Part shown: positions 1 through 11,302 of the stretch, piece by piece
Layout: each line of letters starts with the position of its first letter
Position numbering within the stretch: position 1 is the first letter of the stretch
Notes under the pieces: model-generated
Told to the model about the DNA's origin: nothing
The model's input: the letters and a program-made list of their open reading frames with translations, nothing else
Database searches by the model: none
Made by a program: the position numbers and the translations under genes
NCBI GenBank assembly: GCA_035048495.1
Contig: CM068553.1
Location: 21,515,190-21,579,189 of the forward strand
Reading direction: 5' to 3'
Length of the DNA: 64,000 nt
Source of the DNA: Euptelea pleiosperma
Taxonomy: Eukaryota; Streptophyta; Magnoliopsida; Ranunculales; Eupteleaceae

Positions 1-1489
1 TCCTCTCCTTCCCCCTATCATTTCCCTTCTTCCCCACCACTTCCTTCTCCTCTTCTTCCTCTTTTCTTCTTCGTCTCCTTCCCCATCCTTCGCCGGAGTT
101 GCAGGTTTGCAACTCCGTCCATTTTTCTTCTTCTTCTTCCTCGCTTGCCGTTTCAGGCGTCTCCACCACGGCTGGCTGCCTGCAACACCATCACCATCGG
201 AAGGTAACCTGCTGCCTCCATTCTCACCGCCTTCTTCTTCTCTTGGTCTTCTCCCACCAGAGTTGCAGGCCTGCAACTCTGGCCGCTAGCTGCTGCTGCT
301 TACTGCCAGAAAATAGCACCGCCTGCTGCCCCATCCCCTGCGCTGCCACCTCCGTTTACAACCACCGAACGCCCCTGCTCCTCCTCTACCACCCAACACT
401 TCATCCATAGGTCGCGACCTCCATTGATGCTGGCGCAACCAGCACCTCCACCACAACCATCAAACCCTCTCTCTACCGCCTTCTCTCCCTTCTAGCCATC
501 CTTCTTGCTGGTTTGCTGGTCGAACCAGCAAGAAAAACTTGCTGCCAAGCCGTTGCACACCAGCGGTTCTCTCCACCACGTGTGCATCCCACCGCCTTCT
601 CCAAATCTCCACGGTGGCTGTTCTTCCAACAGCCACCACGCATCCGTCTCTGCAACACTCCCCTCTCCTATCCACCGTCCATCCACTTTCTCTTAACAAA
701 AACAAAAAGAAAAAAAAATATTGAAAAAGAAGAGGAGAAGAAAAGGAGGAGGAAGAGGAAGCCGGAGGTGCTCTCCTTAGGGCGGTTTGCTCCGCCTCCT
801 TCAGCCACCACCGCCGTCGCTCAAGCGTCACCATCTTCTCCACCCATAGCCACTGCACCACCTGCAACTCCAGACCTCTATCCGAACCTTTCCTTCACGG
901 TGAGCCATCCACAGTTCACCATACTCTTCTCTTGGACGGCATCTCCTTCCTCCATTATTGGCCAAACCAGCAACTTCTTCATGGGCATCTTCTTCACCAC
1001 TTTGGCCATTCATGGTCAAACTTCAATGCCAACATGGCCTAACTCTTCGGGCCGATCCGGGTAAGTCCAAGGTGAATCCTCTATTCTCTCTCTAGATAGG
1101 TTTCTCTCTAGATCTCTTTTTCTCTCTCTAGAGATCTCTCTCTAACTTTCTCTTTCCACTTCATTTTCTCTCTCTAACTCTCTCTAGAATTTTCTTCCTT
1201 AAAATTACTTTTTAGTTTATCTTATTTTATGTTATTTTCGATTCAAGCATTGTTATAAACATTTTGATCACTGAATGATGAAGTTTGTTTTTATCTATTA
1301 TTTCTTGTGATGGTCCATCAATTTTTGTTCTTATTCGCGCTAATCCGACTAATCCCGAGTGCGGATCGACATCCGACACGAATCCCTATACAAAAGCTCA
1401 TATTTTACAAGATTAAAATTCGGATCAAATTACAAATGTGTTGATTCTAGGGTTTTCGTAACCAACGACGAGGAAAAACCCTACTTTCA
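1..1489 (+). mobile_element. Athila-type LTR, right part (left end outside window)
   Basis: The 3' portion of a long Athila-type LTR in + orientation. It contains the typical CTT-rich and CAGCAAC-rich middle, two GGAGTTGCAG/CTGCAACTCC hairpins (about 93-119 and 254-281), a CTCTCTCTAG-rich stretch at 1078-1200 and the standard terminus ending in ACTTTCA at 1489. No PBS follows. The next base enters the middle of a family leader, so this is probably a solo LTR, or the 3' LTR of a complete element, inserted into the older element at 1490. If so, CCAAG should also lie just left of its start, outside the window. The open frames inside (for example 513-1064) are low-complexity and not gene-like. 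Confidence 0.8.
1061..1066 (+). promoter_or_regulatory. candidate 5' splice donor in LTR (GTAAGT)
   Basis: GTAAGT preceded by CCGG lies just before the CTCTCTCTAG-rich part of the LTR. Donor-like motifs at the same place occur in other copies (38160-38165, GTAAGC at 25389-25394 and 32060-32065, and on the - strand near 44983-44990). Use as a splice site is inferred. Confidence 0.35.
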
Positions 1490-2438
1490 CCAAGCCCATT
1501 AAGATACCCCTCCCTATTCTACAGAGGTGACCTGGTGGCGTTGCCCATGGGAGGTAAGTCCCTTTCCTCGCCTTGAGTGCGATACAGTGCATTTAGTGAA
1601 AAATGTGCCGTTTGTTTATTTGATTTTGCAAATTTATACGAACTGCGTGTTTGGCCGCCAAAATACCTAACTAATAGAACAAACCCATCTCTTCACTATA
1701 GCTGGTGGGATTTCATCACCCACCTCATCACTCAAGCTGAATTTGATCCCCAAGATCCATTAAGTTAAAAAGAATCAAGTGCAAGGGCCAAGTTATATCG
1801 GTGTTCTAGGACACCCCTCCACTTAATCATTCCATCAATCCCAAGTCGAATAAGTCCACGAGCGCGGGTCCCTATTGTCTAACACACCCATAGGTCCTTA
1901 CTACTTAAGTTTATTGAGCTCGCTAGTGGCTTCCTTGGTGCTTTGTTGGTCTACTAACTGTTGGGTTAGGAACACAAAATTAAGCTAAGTTTCCCCCGAG
2001 AAAAACACTTGTGAACACTCGACAAATCCTGTTAACTTGGGGCGTACTTAAGATGGCCGATGTGCCGCACGTTTGTCTAGGTTACAGATTTTTAGAGCAG
2101 TGAACTTGTGTCAGTATCGAGCAGATACTTGCGAGCGTATCCTAGTGAGAACCTATTGAGCAAAACAGTTAGTCCGGCGGATAAAAAGACAAACCAGTGG
2201 TCCGCCCATTTCATAATCTAACCTACCCCCTACACTAATAGGATAAATCCTAAAACTTATCCTGATTGAGTAGAAATAGGATTATCTGTGCTCTGTGTGC
2301 ATCATTTAGGATAGCTAGTCTAGTGTCTCCTTGAAGCAAATTTTTTGCTAAGTCTAGGGCTTGCCTTTTCAAGCAGATGCCTGGTTGGACTCGTCCGAAC
2401 CTTAGACTGATTTGATTTGAGAGACTCCCATCTCTCTG
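1490..2438 (+). mobile_element. leader of a decayed non-autonomous Athila-type element
   Basis: This stretch matches the 5' leader of the complete family members (compare 39505-40470 and 46832-47700), starting mid-leader at CCAAGCCCATTA. It keeps the donor-like AGGTAAGT at 1552-1559, the CCTTGAGTGCGATACAG block and the GTGTGCATCATTTAG block at about 2295-2312. The PBS and the first approximately 800 bases of leader are missing here and probably lie left of the window, separated by the LTR at 1-1489. No gene is seen in it. Confidence 0.75.
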
Positions 2439-3774
2439 ATGGCAGATGAACGGCTTCTATACGGGACCTACTATACTTTCTATAAAAATCTAGGTGATAA
2501 CTCCCAACAATGGTATGACAATTCTGCGTATCATCATGAAGCTCTAGTCTCACAGACTTCCATGGGGTATGAGAATCACAGAGATCCTGAGTATAAATCT
2601 ATACTTCACGAACTTAAAAACTCAATCTCCGCTCTTCATGTAGTAGTCCAGCAACCTATTAATCACTTCAACTCTGTGGGATATTTCCCTCTTGTCCAAG
2701 AAGAGACTTGTACTTTTATGACATTTCAACCTCCGATGCAGACCTCCTATGATACAAATTATTCGAACAATAGGAGTCACCATAACTTTGATTGGGAACA
2801 GTCAGCTCTCCCACAGCAACTGTAGTAGGATAATTATCCTTCTGGGTTTCATCAACCCAATGGAGAGTATGATTGGCAATACTCGCAGTCGTAGTACCTG
2901 TCATATCCACAGAATTACTATTCTGATGAGCAGTGGGCCCTTCAGGATTCCCAGAATCAACAGATAGTCCCAGACTCATTTCAGTCCTATCACTTTTAGA
3001 TTCAGTCGGACTACAATCAAGAGTTGGTTCATCAGCTTCCCCTAAACCTAGTTTAGAGGACTTTCTCTCTCAATGCATAACCCAACAACAACAGTATTTG
3101 CAACGCCTAGAGCAACAATAACAACAACAATCCATGGAGAGCTTGGAACATCGTATAGGTCAGATAGAATCTGAGAGCGAGGAAGTTAACTTTTGCCAAC
3201 CTATAGCATATCTAGAGGGGAATGTTATGGCCACAGTCTATGAGGGGGATTCGCACACCTTGTACCAAAACCAAAATTTTCCAGAGAAAATAGAGGTTGT
3301 TATAACCAATGGATCGGGCAACCATAGTGATGAACCAGAGTCTCCCTCTTCCGTGCCTATCAAAGCACCGACTTCTGAACCTAGCTTAGAGGAATCATCT
3401 ACCTCTGATGCTTCACCATCTATGCCTAAAGCAGGCATTCCAGACATTGAACCGTGTCTACATAGTACGGACCCAGTTGTCCTGGCCCTACCGTTCCTCA
3501 CCATCACTAGTGCACACATCGGGTGTGAGGACAATGACATGTCGACGGCATTTGACAACCTCAAAGCAAATGTTACCTTTTTTGAATAGCCAACATACGT
3601 CGATTTTGTCGATACACCGTGTGTCGTAGAGAGTCTACTTTCGGACTCTCCCAAGGAAATATTAGCCAAGTGTCCAGTACACTTTGAGCCTGATTTCAAA
3701 TCAGAGTCAGACCAATCTAGATTTACTGATCTGCTGGAGTTTGCTCCATTCAGATATATTCCCGCTAAACTCAA
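2439..3774 (+). pseudogene. non-autonomous Athila-type Gag/protease-remnant ORF, decayed
   Basis: The start MADERLLYGTYYTF matches the start of the intact 607-codon ORF at 40471. Similarity continues through the Gln/Tyr/Ser-rich region (HHNFDWEQS, DNYPSGFHQPNGEY), the coiled-coil-like SMESLEHRIGQIESE and the acidic PESPSSVP block to the protease-like tail (LPFLTITSAHIGCEDNDMS). The frame is broken by a double TAG after QQL near 2823, by TAG codons around 2893 and 2997, and by a CAG-to-TAG change at 3587-3589. It ends abruptly at 3770-3774, where an antisense copy of the same gene begins. The capsid core, CCHC knuckle and protease active site are absent, as in its relatives, so it is not expected to work as a complete Gag. 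Confidence 0.8.
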
Positions 3775-4102
3775 AGTATTCTTGACACTTAGCTAATTTT
3801 TCCTCAGGAGAGTCTTAAATTATACTCTCTACGGAACACGGGTCATCGAAAATATCGATGTCAGGTGACTGTTGAAAAATATTAACCTCTTCCTTGAGGT
3901 TGTCAAATGCCATCGACATGTCATTGTCCTCATACCCGATGTGTGTATCAACGATGGTGAGGAACGGTAGGGCCAAAACAACTGGGTCTGTACTATCTAG
4001 ACACGGTTTAATGTCTGGAATGTCTACTTCAGATGCAGAAAGTGAAGCATCAGAGGTAGATGATTCCTCTAAGGTAGGTTTAGAAATTGGTGCTTGTAAG
4101 GG
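3770..4102 (-). pseudogene. antisense copy of non-autonomous ORF, C-terminal part
   Basis: Read on the - strand this encodes the protease-remnant part of the family protein. The order is APISKPTLEESSTSDAS, then DIPDIKPCLDS, then the LPFLTIVDTHIGYEDNDMS block, then DSPEEKLAKCQEY, with one stop just before DSPEE. It is the downstream half of a - strand copy whose upstream half is 6588-7493. The two halves were separated by the solo LTR at 4103-6587, which duplicated AAGGG. Its 3' limit is the inverted junction with the + strand copy, where both share CTCAA (3770-3774). Confidence 0.75.
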
Positions 4103-6587
4103 TGATATTCGCTTAAAAATGCGTATTTTCCACTGTTATCTTCGAAGCGTTTTCACACTCTCCTATGTTAAAATGCTCTAATTATCTATTTTTCTACGTA
4201 ATAGTCTCTTTTGTTGCGTAGAACACACTTTTCTAGACGAAATGGTATATTTGCATGCATTAAACACATTTTTGGAAGTCTAGACATTGAGTCGTTCTGA
4301 TAAAGTCTCATTACGCGCTTCTTCTGTCGCAGGAAACCCCGATGGGACAATTCTCGAGACTTGCGAGCCCACATCAATCAGGAAAGCCCATTATCAAAGC
4401 TTAAAGAGCCCACATGCTATGACTAGAAGATATGGGCCAACTATGGGCTGAATAAGAGGACCAAAAAGCCGGCCCAAAGAACGAAGAGAACAGGAGAGCG
4501 AATGACCAAGAGAAGGACCAAAGCGTTTAAAGCCACATGAGTCAGCAAGGAATGATAGTCTACTGTACTGGAGAAGCGTGAGGATGGTCACAGTGAAGAC
4601 TAGGGTTCCAGACCCTCTGCCAATACTTTTATCTCCATTTTCTGATACTTTCTCTCTCATCTCTCCTTATTCTCTCTCTCTCTTCATCTCTCGGTCCTCG
4701 AATCTACTGACCTAACCCCAGAACTCCTGCCCTTCGACTCTATCTCATCTCCCTTAGCTTTCTGATCGTTGGATCTTCCATCGGACCGTTGGATCTTCAA
4801 TCGGACCGTTGGATCTCTCTAGATCCATCGATTTACCAATCTGGGTCCCAATCAAGTCACCATCCATCCGATCGCCATCAGACTGTCTGTCACATCATCT
4901 TGTGAGACGATGGACATCATCAATCCATGTGGCCCAGTAGCCGGGCCCATCATCATCGACCCGCTGTCCGACCAGTTAGTGGACCCCGTGAATTTCAAAA
5001 TAATTTTAATTAAATTTTAAAAAAATGGGGGGTCCACTAAATGGGGACATTCCCCAAAGAAAAGTAGTGTTTTACTTAAAAAAAAAAAATTTATTTAAAA
5101 AATTCTCTAATTTCCATTAATAGAAACTAGGGAGCTTTAAAAGGGGAAGGAGAAGGGTTCTTTGGAACCCTAATCCCCCTCCTTACTTCACCTCATCTTT
5201 CCCCAAAACTCCCGGAACGGTTTCGTCTCCCTCTCCCCCTTCTTCTTCTTCTTCTTTTCTTTTTCTTCTTTTCTTCTTCTTCTTCTTCCTCCTCCATCTT
5301 CGCCGGAGTTGCAGGCAGCAACTCCGGCCGTCTGGTAAGGTCTCCTCCTCTGTCTTCTTCTTTTTCTTCTCTCCTCTGTCTTCTTCTTTTCCTTCTCTCC
5401 TCTGTCTTCTTCTTCTTATTTTTTTTTTGTTCTCCTTCACGTCCCACCGGAGTTGCAGCCTGCAACTCCGGTCGCCAGCGCACCTCTCCGCCCCTCTCCA
5501 TCTTCTCTACCGGGGAACCACCTGTGTAGACCAGCAACGTCTTCACCTTGCTGCTGCAACTCCTGGATGCTGGTTTCCTCTTTTCTACAAAGCACCACCA
5601 CCCAGCAGCACCAACGCTGCTGTTCTTTTCTCCTCCACCACCGCCTGAAGCTCCGCCCGAACCAGCAGCCCCACTTCTCCATTACCACCTGAAACGCCAC
5701 ACCTTTCTTCATCTTCTTCACGCTCTCAAGCTCTCCCAGCCAGCAACCACTTGCATCTTCCATTTGTTCCGGGCAGCAAACCCCCACGAGATCTCTTTCA
5801 TCGATCTCCTCATCACCACACACCACCGTGAAGCCCGATCAACATGGTCTAGACATCACCGCCTTATTCATGTCGTGAACAGTCCGTCAATATAGTCTGC
5901 ATGTGCGCACCTCTCACGGCCCTCCCAAGCAAGCCAAATCCGTTCTCCAAGTAGCTGAAGGCATCTTCATCACCACTGGTTTGGGAAGACCAGCAACGTC
6001 TGAACCATTCCACCATGCTGCCATACACCCTCACAGAGAAGTGCGCACGATCTCCATTCGAGTGACGCTTGCACCGTTTGGGTTCCTCCTCTCCAGCCCG
6101 GTTCATCCCACGGTTTGAATCATAGGTCTATCTCTCTTTCTCTCTCTAGGTTACCTTAGATTTTATTGCTCATCTTTGATTATTGTAAGAACATTTATTA
6201 AAATTGTTAATGAATTTAGTTTTGTTTGATGCAAGTTTAATGGTTTTGTTTTATTTATTGAAGTTACTAGTTTATTTTAATCTCTCGCAACTAGTCTCAT
6301 GAGAAAGTTCTGTCATTTCTTTCGGGTTTAATGGATATCTCTAAAAACAAACAAAAAGAATATTTTAATCCCGTCTCACCACCACTCTCACCCCATCATC
6401 ATTTCTATAGCTATTCCATTATAATGTGTTCTTTAATGCGTGTTCTCTAACCCCCGAGTGAGGATCGACATCCGATACGAATCCCTATACAAAAGTTCAT
6501 ATTTTGCTGGAATTAAATTGAAAAAGATATAAATGTATTGATTCTAGGGTTTTCGTAACCAACGACGCGGAAAAAAACCTATTTTCA
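4103..6587 (+). mobile_element. solo Athila-type LTR with TSD AAGGG
   Basis: It starts TGATATTCGC at 4103 and ends CTATTTTCA at 6587. AAGGG flanks it at 4098-4102 and 6588-6592. The - strand pseudogene continues across it, so this is a clean insertion followed by LTR-LTR recombination. Inside are three tandem copies of a GGACCGTTGGATCTTC unit (about 4762-4825), a TATA-like CTTTAAAAG at about 5134, GGAGTTGCAG hairpins at about 5303-5330 and 5446-5473, and CT-rich DNA near the end. About 2.5 kb long. Confidence 0.92.
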
Positions 6588-7493
6588 AAGGGCACCGGAG
6601 ATGGAGACTCTGACTCATCACTATTGTTGCCCGATCCAGTGAGTTTAACAACATCTCTTTCCTCTTGGAAAGTCTGGTACTGGATCCAATTGTACGACTC
6701 CTCATCATAGACAGTGGCCATGTCATTCTCCTAAGGATAGGCTATAGGTTGGCTAGGGAAGTTAACTTCCTCTCTCTCATATTTGAACTAGCCTAAATGG
6801 TGATCCAAGCTATCCATAGAGTGCTGTTGTTAGATGATGATTTGAGAGAGGAGTTCCTCTAGACTAGGTTTAGTAGCCGACTGTGGCGGTTCAGCTAAGT
6901 GAAGCTGAGGTACCAACTCTTGATTGTAATCCGACTGAGTATGAAAGTTATAAGGCAGAATGGAGTCTATGACTAGCTGTTGACTCTGGAAATCCTGAGG
7001 GGCCCACTACTGATAAGAACTGTTATTCTGTGGATATGAGGGGTACTACGACTGCGAGTAGTGCCAATCATACTCTCCATTAGGTTGATGAAACCGGGAA
7101 GGATAATTATCATGCGGTAGTTGCTATGGGAGAGCAAACTGTTCCCAATCAAAGTTATGGTGACTCTTATTGTCCGGATAATATGTGTTATCGTAGGAGG
7201 TTCTGCATTGAAGGTTGAAATATACTGAAAGTATAGTCCGCTTCCTAAACATAAGGAAAATATCCCACAGAGTTGTAATTCTGCATAGGTTGCTAGATTA
7301 CGACACTAAGGGCAGAGACTGATTGTTTTAGTTCTTGAAGTAGAGATTTGTAATTTGGATCTCCATTGTCTTCATACCCCATGGAAGTCGGCGAGGCTGG
7401 AGTGTCATGATGATACGCATAATTGTCATACCATTGTTGGGATTTATCACAGAAAGTGTAGTAGGTCTCGTATAGAGGCCGTTCATCTGCCAT
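6588..7493 (-). pseudogene. antisense copy of non-autonomous ORF, N-terminal part
   Basis: On the - strand, ATG at 7493-7491 starts MADERPLYETYYTF followed by SQQWYDNYAYHHDTP, SMGYEDNGDPNYKSLLQEL and, after several stops, the VNFPSQPIAYP, MATVYDEESYNWIQYQTF and GSGNNSDESESPSPVP blocks. These match the 607-codon ORF at 40471 in the same order. At least eight in-frame stops are present. The protein resumes at 4102 on the far side of the solo LTR. Confidence 0.78.
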
Positions 7494-7751
7494 TAGAGGT
7501 GGGATGAGACATAGATAGAGTGGGTGAAAGATCAATGAAGGAGATTGATTCTTAGATCGAATTAGTCTTGGGTTGAATCAAATCCAAATAGGCATATACT
7601 TGAAAGAGCAAACCCTCGACACTAAGCTAGTGATCCTATATGATGCAGTCAGAGAACAAACAAGATAATCCTATGTCTAAAAATAAACCAGGTAGTTTCA
7701 GGATATATCTTTTTAGTTTGTGGGCTGAGGTAGATTATGATAGTTGGCGGA
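7494..7751 (-). mobile_element. leader remnant of the - strand non-autonomous copy
   Basis: Reverse-complement similarity to the family leader just upstream of the ORF (compare 40215-40470), including the CATAATCTAC block near 7730 and the block before the ATG. It is cut at 7751/7752 by the end of the chromovirus LTR. No matching remainder was found on the far side of that element. Confidence 0.65.
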
Positions 7752-10700
7752 TGTCACACCCCGAACCTGGGTATCCAGATTCGACCCGAAAAGTCCATGG
7801 GTTGACCCGTTACCTGAGTTTGGAGGTGATCTATGAATGATCCCCTATGGTCAACATGTTGTAGTTAGACCATCAAGGCTCACTCCACAAACAAGAAACA
7901 AATCGATGTTCAAGCGTTAACGGCCTTAAAATAATCCTATGCGAGATTCAGTTATAAGGAGATATTTAAGTAAGTTCTCTAATCGTCAAATTATGTCCGG
8001 TTGATTCAATTAAGCAATAGGGTTATATTCACCTATGTCCAATTATGTAATCATGATCAAGTTAATGAATCCACTAAGGTTAAGTAAAAAAAAGGGTCAA
8101 CACAGATCAAGAAGTCCACAGAGTCAAACTAGGTCAATTAAGTCAAGAGAATCAAAAGAAAGTTGAATCGATCGACCGGGTGTCCTAAGGTTAACCACAA
8201 TTCTACTTGAGGTATTAAAATCAGTAATAAGCATATCCATTGCTGAAAATGAACAATCAAATCAACTAAGTATTAGGAAAAGAGAGTGAGAACATGCTCT
8301 CAATCAAAGGCATACATGCCCGAAAAATAAATAACTAATATCTTAAAATAATCAATAAAGTCTTTCAAAGTGTGGGATCGACTCCCCCTCGCCGGTCTCT
8401 TCAAGTATACTGGAGTCTTCCGTCTCAAAATCCTCCCATGCACCTAGCTCTTCAAAATCTGAAATGATATCGGTGTAACACCCTGAGCCGAGGCCCAGTA
8501 ATACAACAGTGTGTATGGTATGATGTCATACTATACAAGATTTTAATCAAGGCATGCATCTCAATCATATAATAAGTATGGCATAAAAGTGAGGGTAAAT
8601 GCAAGGTGAATGCAGAATGCACATGCAATTAGTACCCATAACCATATAGGGTCTCCATCTCTTTCCCGCACTAGAAGCGGTCTCATCGACCCATCTGCGG
8701 GATATAATAACGTCTGAGGCCTTTCACCCTAGGGTACTGAACCCTGATTAATTGATAAAACCAATATAAACGTATATAATATACTTCAACCCCGTTCCCT
8801 TATGCACCCCTATATGAATGACATAATGATCATAGTATGACAACAATATGACACTAGGGTTACATGGTATAAACAACACATTTATTTAATATTTAATAAG
8901 AATAAAAAAAATGAACACATTTACATTAAAAGTAATGATATGGATAGAACTAAAATTAAATAACATGAATAACATGTAAACAATCATCAAATATCACGAC
9001 TAACACGGATGGACAATACTAGTGGGAACCACAAAAGAATCTAACACTTCATGGTCAAACCCTATGAGGGATCCATGACACAAGGTCAAACCCTAAAGAG
9101 GGATCCAAGACACTTGGCCGAACTCTATGAGGGATCGAAGACACTTGGGTGAGATCTCCATGCATATAAGTCTAAGTTAAACAACAAGGTTAAAACCTTA
9201 ATAGTTAATAATCATGACCGAACCAATAACAATTAATAGGTTTTTACAAAAAAAGTACTGCTTTATAAAAATCATAACTAAATAAATATAAATTAGAAAA
9301 ATATAAACTCAATGGATTTAAAAATTAGATTCATAGAGGTTTTTAGAAAAAATAGATAGAAAAATATTCAGATTCAAAATATAGGTCGAAACCCTTAATG
9401 AAGTGGGCCAGACAGAATCTGGAATTCTGAGTTTTATAGAAAAGTCCCGCATATTTGAAAAATCATAACTTAATCAATATAAATCAGAAAATACAAAATT
9501 AAAGCTTATAAAAACTATATTTATAGTAGTATTTAGAAAAAAATAAATAGAAAAATATTTAGATTTGAAATATAGGTCGAAACCCTTAATGAAGTGGGCC
9601 GGACAGAATTTAAAATTTTGGGTTTTACAGAAAAGTTCAGTACATTTGAAAAATTATAACTTAATCAATACAAATCAGAAAAATACAAACTCAAAGGTTA
9701 TAGAAACTATATTGATAGAGGTATCTATGAAAAATAATTAGAAAAATATTTAAGTTAAAAATATAGATCGAAATCCCAAATGAAGTGGACCATGTAAAAT
9801 CTAGAATTCTGAGTTTTTTAGTAAAGTCCAACAAATTAGAAAAATCATAACTTAATCAATATAAATTAGAAAAATACAAACTCAAAGGTTCTAGAAACTA
9901 GATTGATAGAGGTATCTAGAAAAAATAATTAAAAAAATATTTAGTTTAAAAATATAGATCGAAATCCTAAGTGAAATAGATCGTGTAAAATCTAAAATTC
10001 TCGGTATTTTGGTAAAGTCCAACAACTTAGAAAAATTATAATTAAATAAATATAAATCTGAAAAATACAAATTTAACAGTTTTGGAAAATAGATGCATAG
10101 ATGTATTTAGAAAAAATAATTATAAAAATATTAAAATCATAAAAATATAACAAAAATGATAAGGCAACATAGTCATCCGTTATAGGTGCAAAAGAGACTA
10201 TGGCCAAACCCATCATGGTGGCCCAAAATAAAGATCAACCCAATAAGAATAAAGTAAATATTGTTGAAATTAATTTATAATGAGTATCAACAAATACCTA
10301 ATGAAAGATAAACAAAATCTTGACGAAAAATAAGTATATGATGGATCAAACACACTTACCTTAAGGTTTCTTAAACTTTAATAAAGAATTCTTGAATTGC
10401 TTAAAAAGTCCCTCCTTTGTTGATCTTTTGTTTCCAAAGTGATATATGTTTATGAGAGAAGAGAGATGAACACTATCCTAGGGTTTAGTGATGATTGGAG
10501 AAAAAGAGGTGGTGTTGGAATAGTGTAGATCGCTTGAGTTTTAGGTCAAAGACTAAGTGTATAGAATAATGAAGGAAGATAGCTTAAATAAAATAGAAGG
10601 TCATGAAGAAATAGGTCTCATAAGGATTAGAGTTAAGTGATTTTCGTAACTCTCCTAAAGTTGACTTTTTCAACCCTCTAAAACTTATATTTTAGGCTAA

Positions 10701-11253
10701 TTATGGTTTAAAAATGGGCCCAAGGCCCATATGTATCAACTAGGCCTCATTTAAGATTATTTATAAGCCCCAAAAAACTCTAAAACATAAAATAATATTA
10801 CAAAATATTAGGAACATAATTATTAATATAATATAACCTATTTAGCTTAATAATAAAGTCTCACCACATACATCTCTCAGTTAGGGCACACCCCAATTAG
10901 GGTTTGGGCACCTACTTCACTAAATGGTCCAAAATTTAACTTACACTTAGAGTTAGGTTCTATAACTTGGTGGGCCTCTCCTAGGGTATAATTAGAATAT
11001 GGCTAATGGTTCAAGCACACACAATGACCTACACAATGCAAGAAACTAGCAAAATATCTGAAATGCCCTAAATACGATAAAAGTTAAAAATAAGTTATAC
11101 CAGGGCCTAGATGACTCTAGTGTCCTAAACCAATTAGATATAAGAGTTTATTAAGGTTTTAATTAATCATCTATAGGGTCAAGTAAACAAGTCAACCTTG
11201 GTCAAATCTCATAAAAAGTCAAAAATACCTTTGAAAAAGTTGAGGGTATTACA
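7752..11253 (-). mobile_element. 3' LTR of a Tekay/Del-type chromovirus
   Basis: On the - strand this LTR runs from TGTAATACCC (at 11253) to GGTGTGACA (at 7752), giving TG...CA ends. A purine-rich tract borders it on the internal side. Its last approximately 635 bp match the truncated LTR at 18853-19487 with scattered substitutions. It is AT-rich, without credible coding frames, and holds a tandem array of about 190-bp units at 9245-10150. Length is about 3.5 kb. Confidence 0.88.
9245..10150. repeat. tandem array of ~190-bp units inside the chromovirus LTR
   Basis: Five degenerate copies marked by the phrase AAAATCATAACTTAATCAAT, with copies starting near 9267, 9457, 9649, 9839 and 10030 (spacing 190-192). 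Each unit also carries AAATATAGGTCGAAA and an AAGTGGGCC-like or decayed equivalent. This is typical of internally expanded LTR U3 regions. Confidence 0.85.
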
Positions 11254-11273
11254 ACCTCTCCCCCTCAAAAAAA
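11254..11273 (-). promoter_or_regulatory. polypurine tract of the chromovirus
   Basis: On the - strand TTTGAGGGGGAGAGGT directly abuts the LTR start TGTAATACCC. This is the expected second-strand priming site and fixes element orientation as -. Confidence 0.85.
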
Positions 11274-11302
11274 TTTCGTCCCGAAATTTAAAACTAATCA
11301 CA

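Noticed and set aside
513..1064. 183-codon frame in the LTR, and similar long frames at 14297-14875, 33952-34650, 36848-37387, 45336-45902
   Set aside because: Translations are dominated by Ser/Leu/Pro or Lys/Glu/Arg runs produced by CTT, CAGCAAC and GAA tracts. They are not conserved as a frame between LTR copies and overlap promoter and hairpin structures.
9245..10150. CRISPR-like repeat array
   Set aside because: Units of about 190 bp without short repeats and unique spacers, in a plant LTR. This is ordinary tandem duplication.
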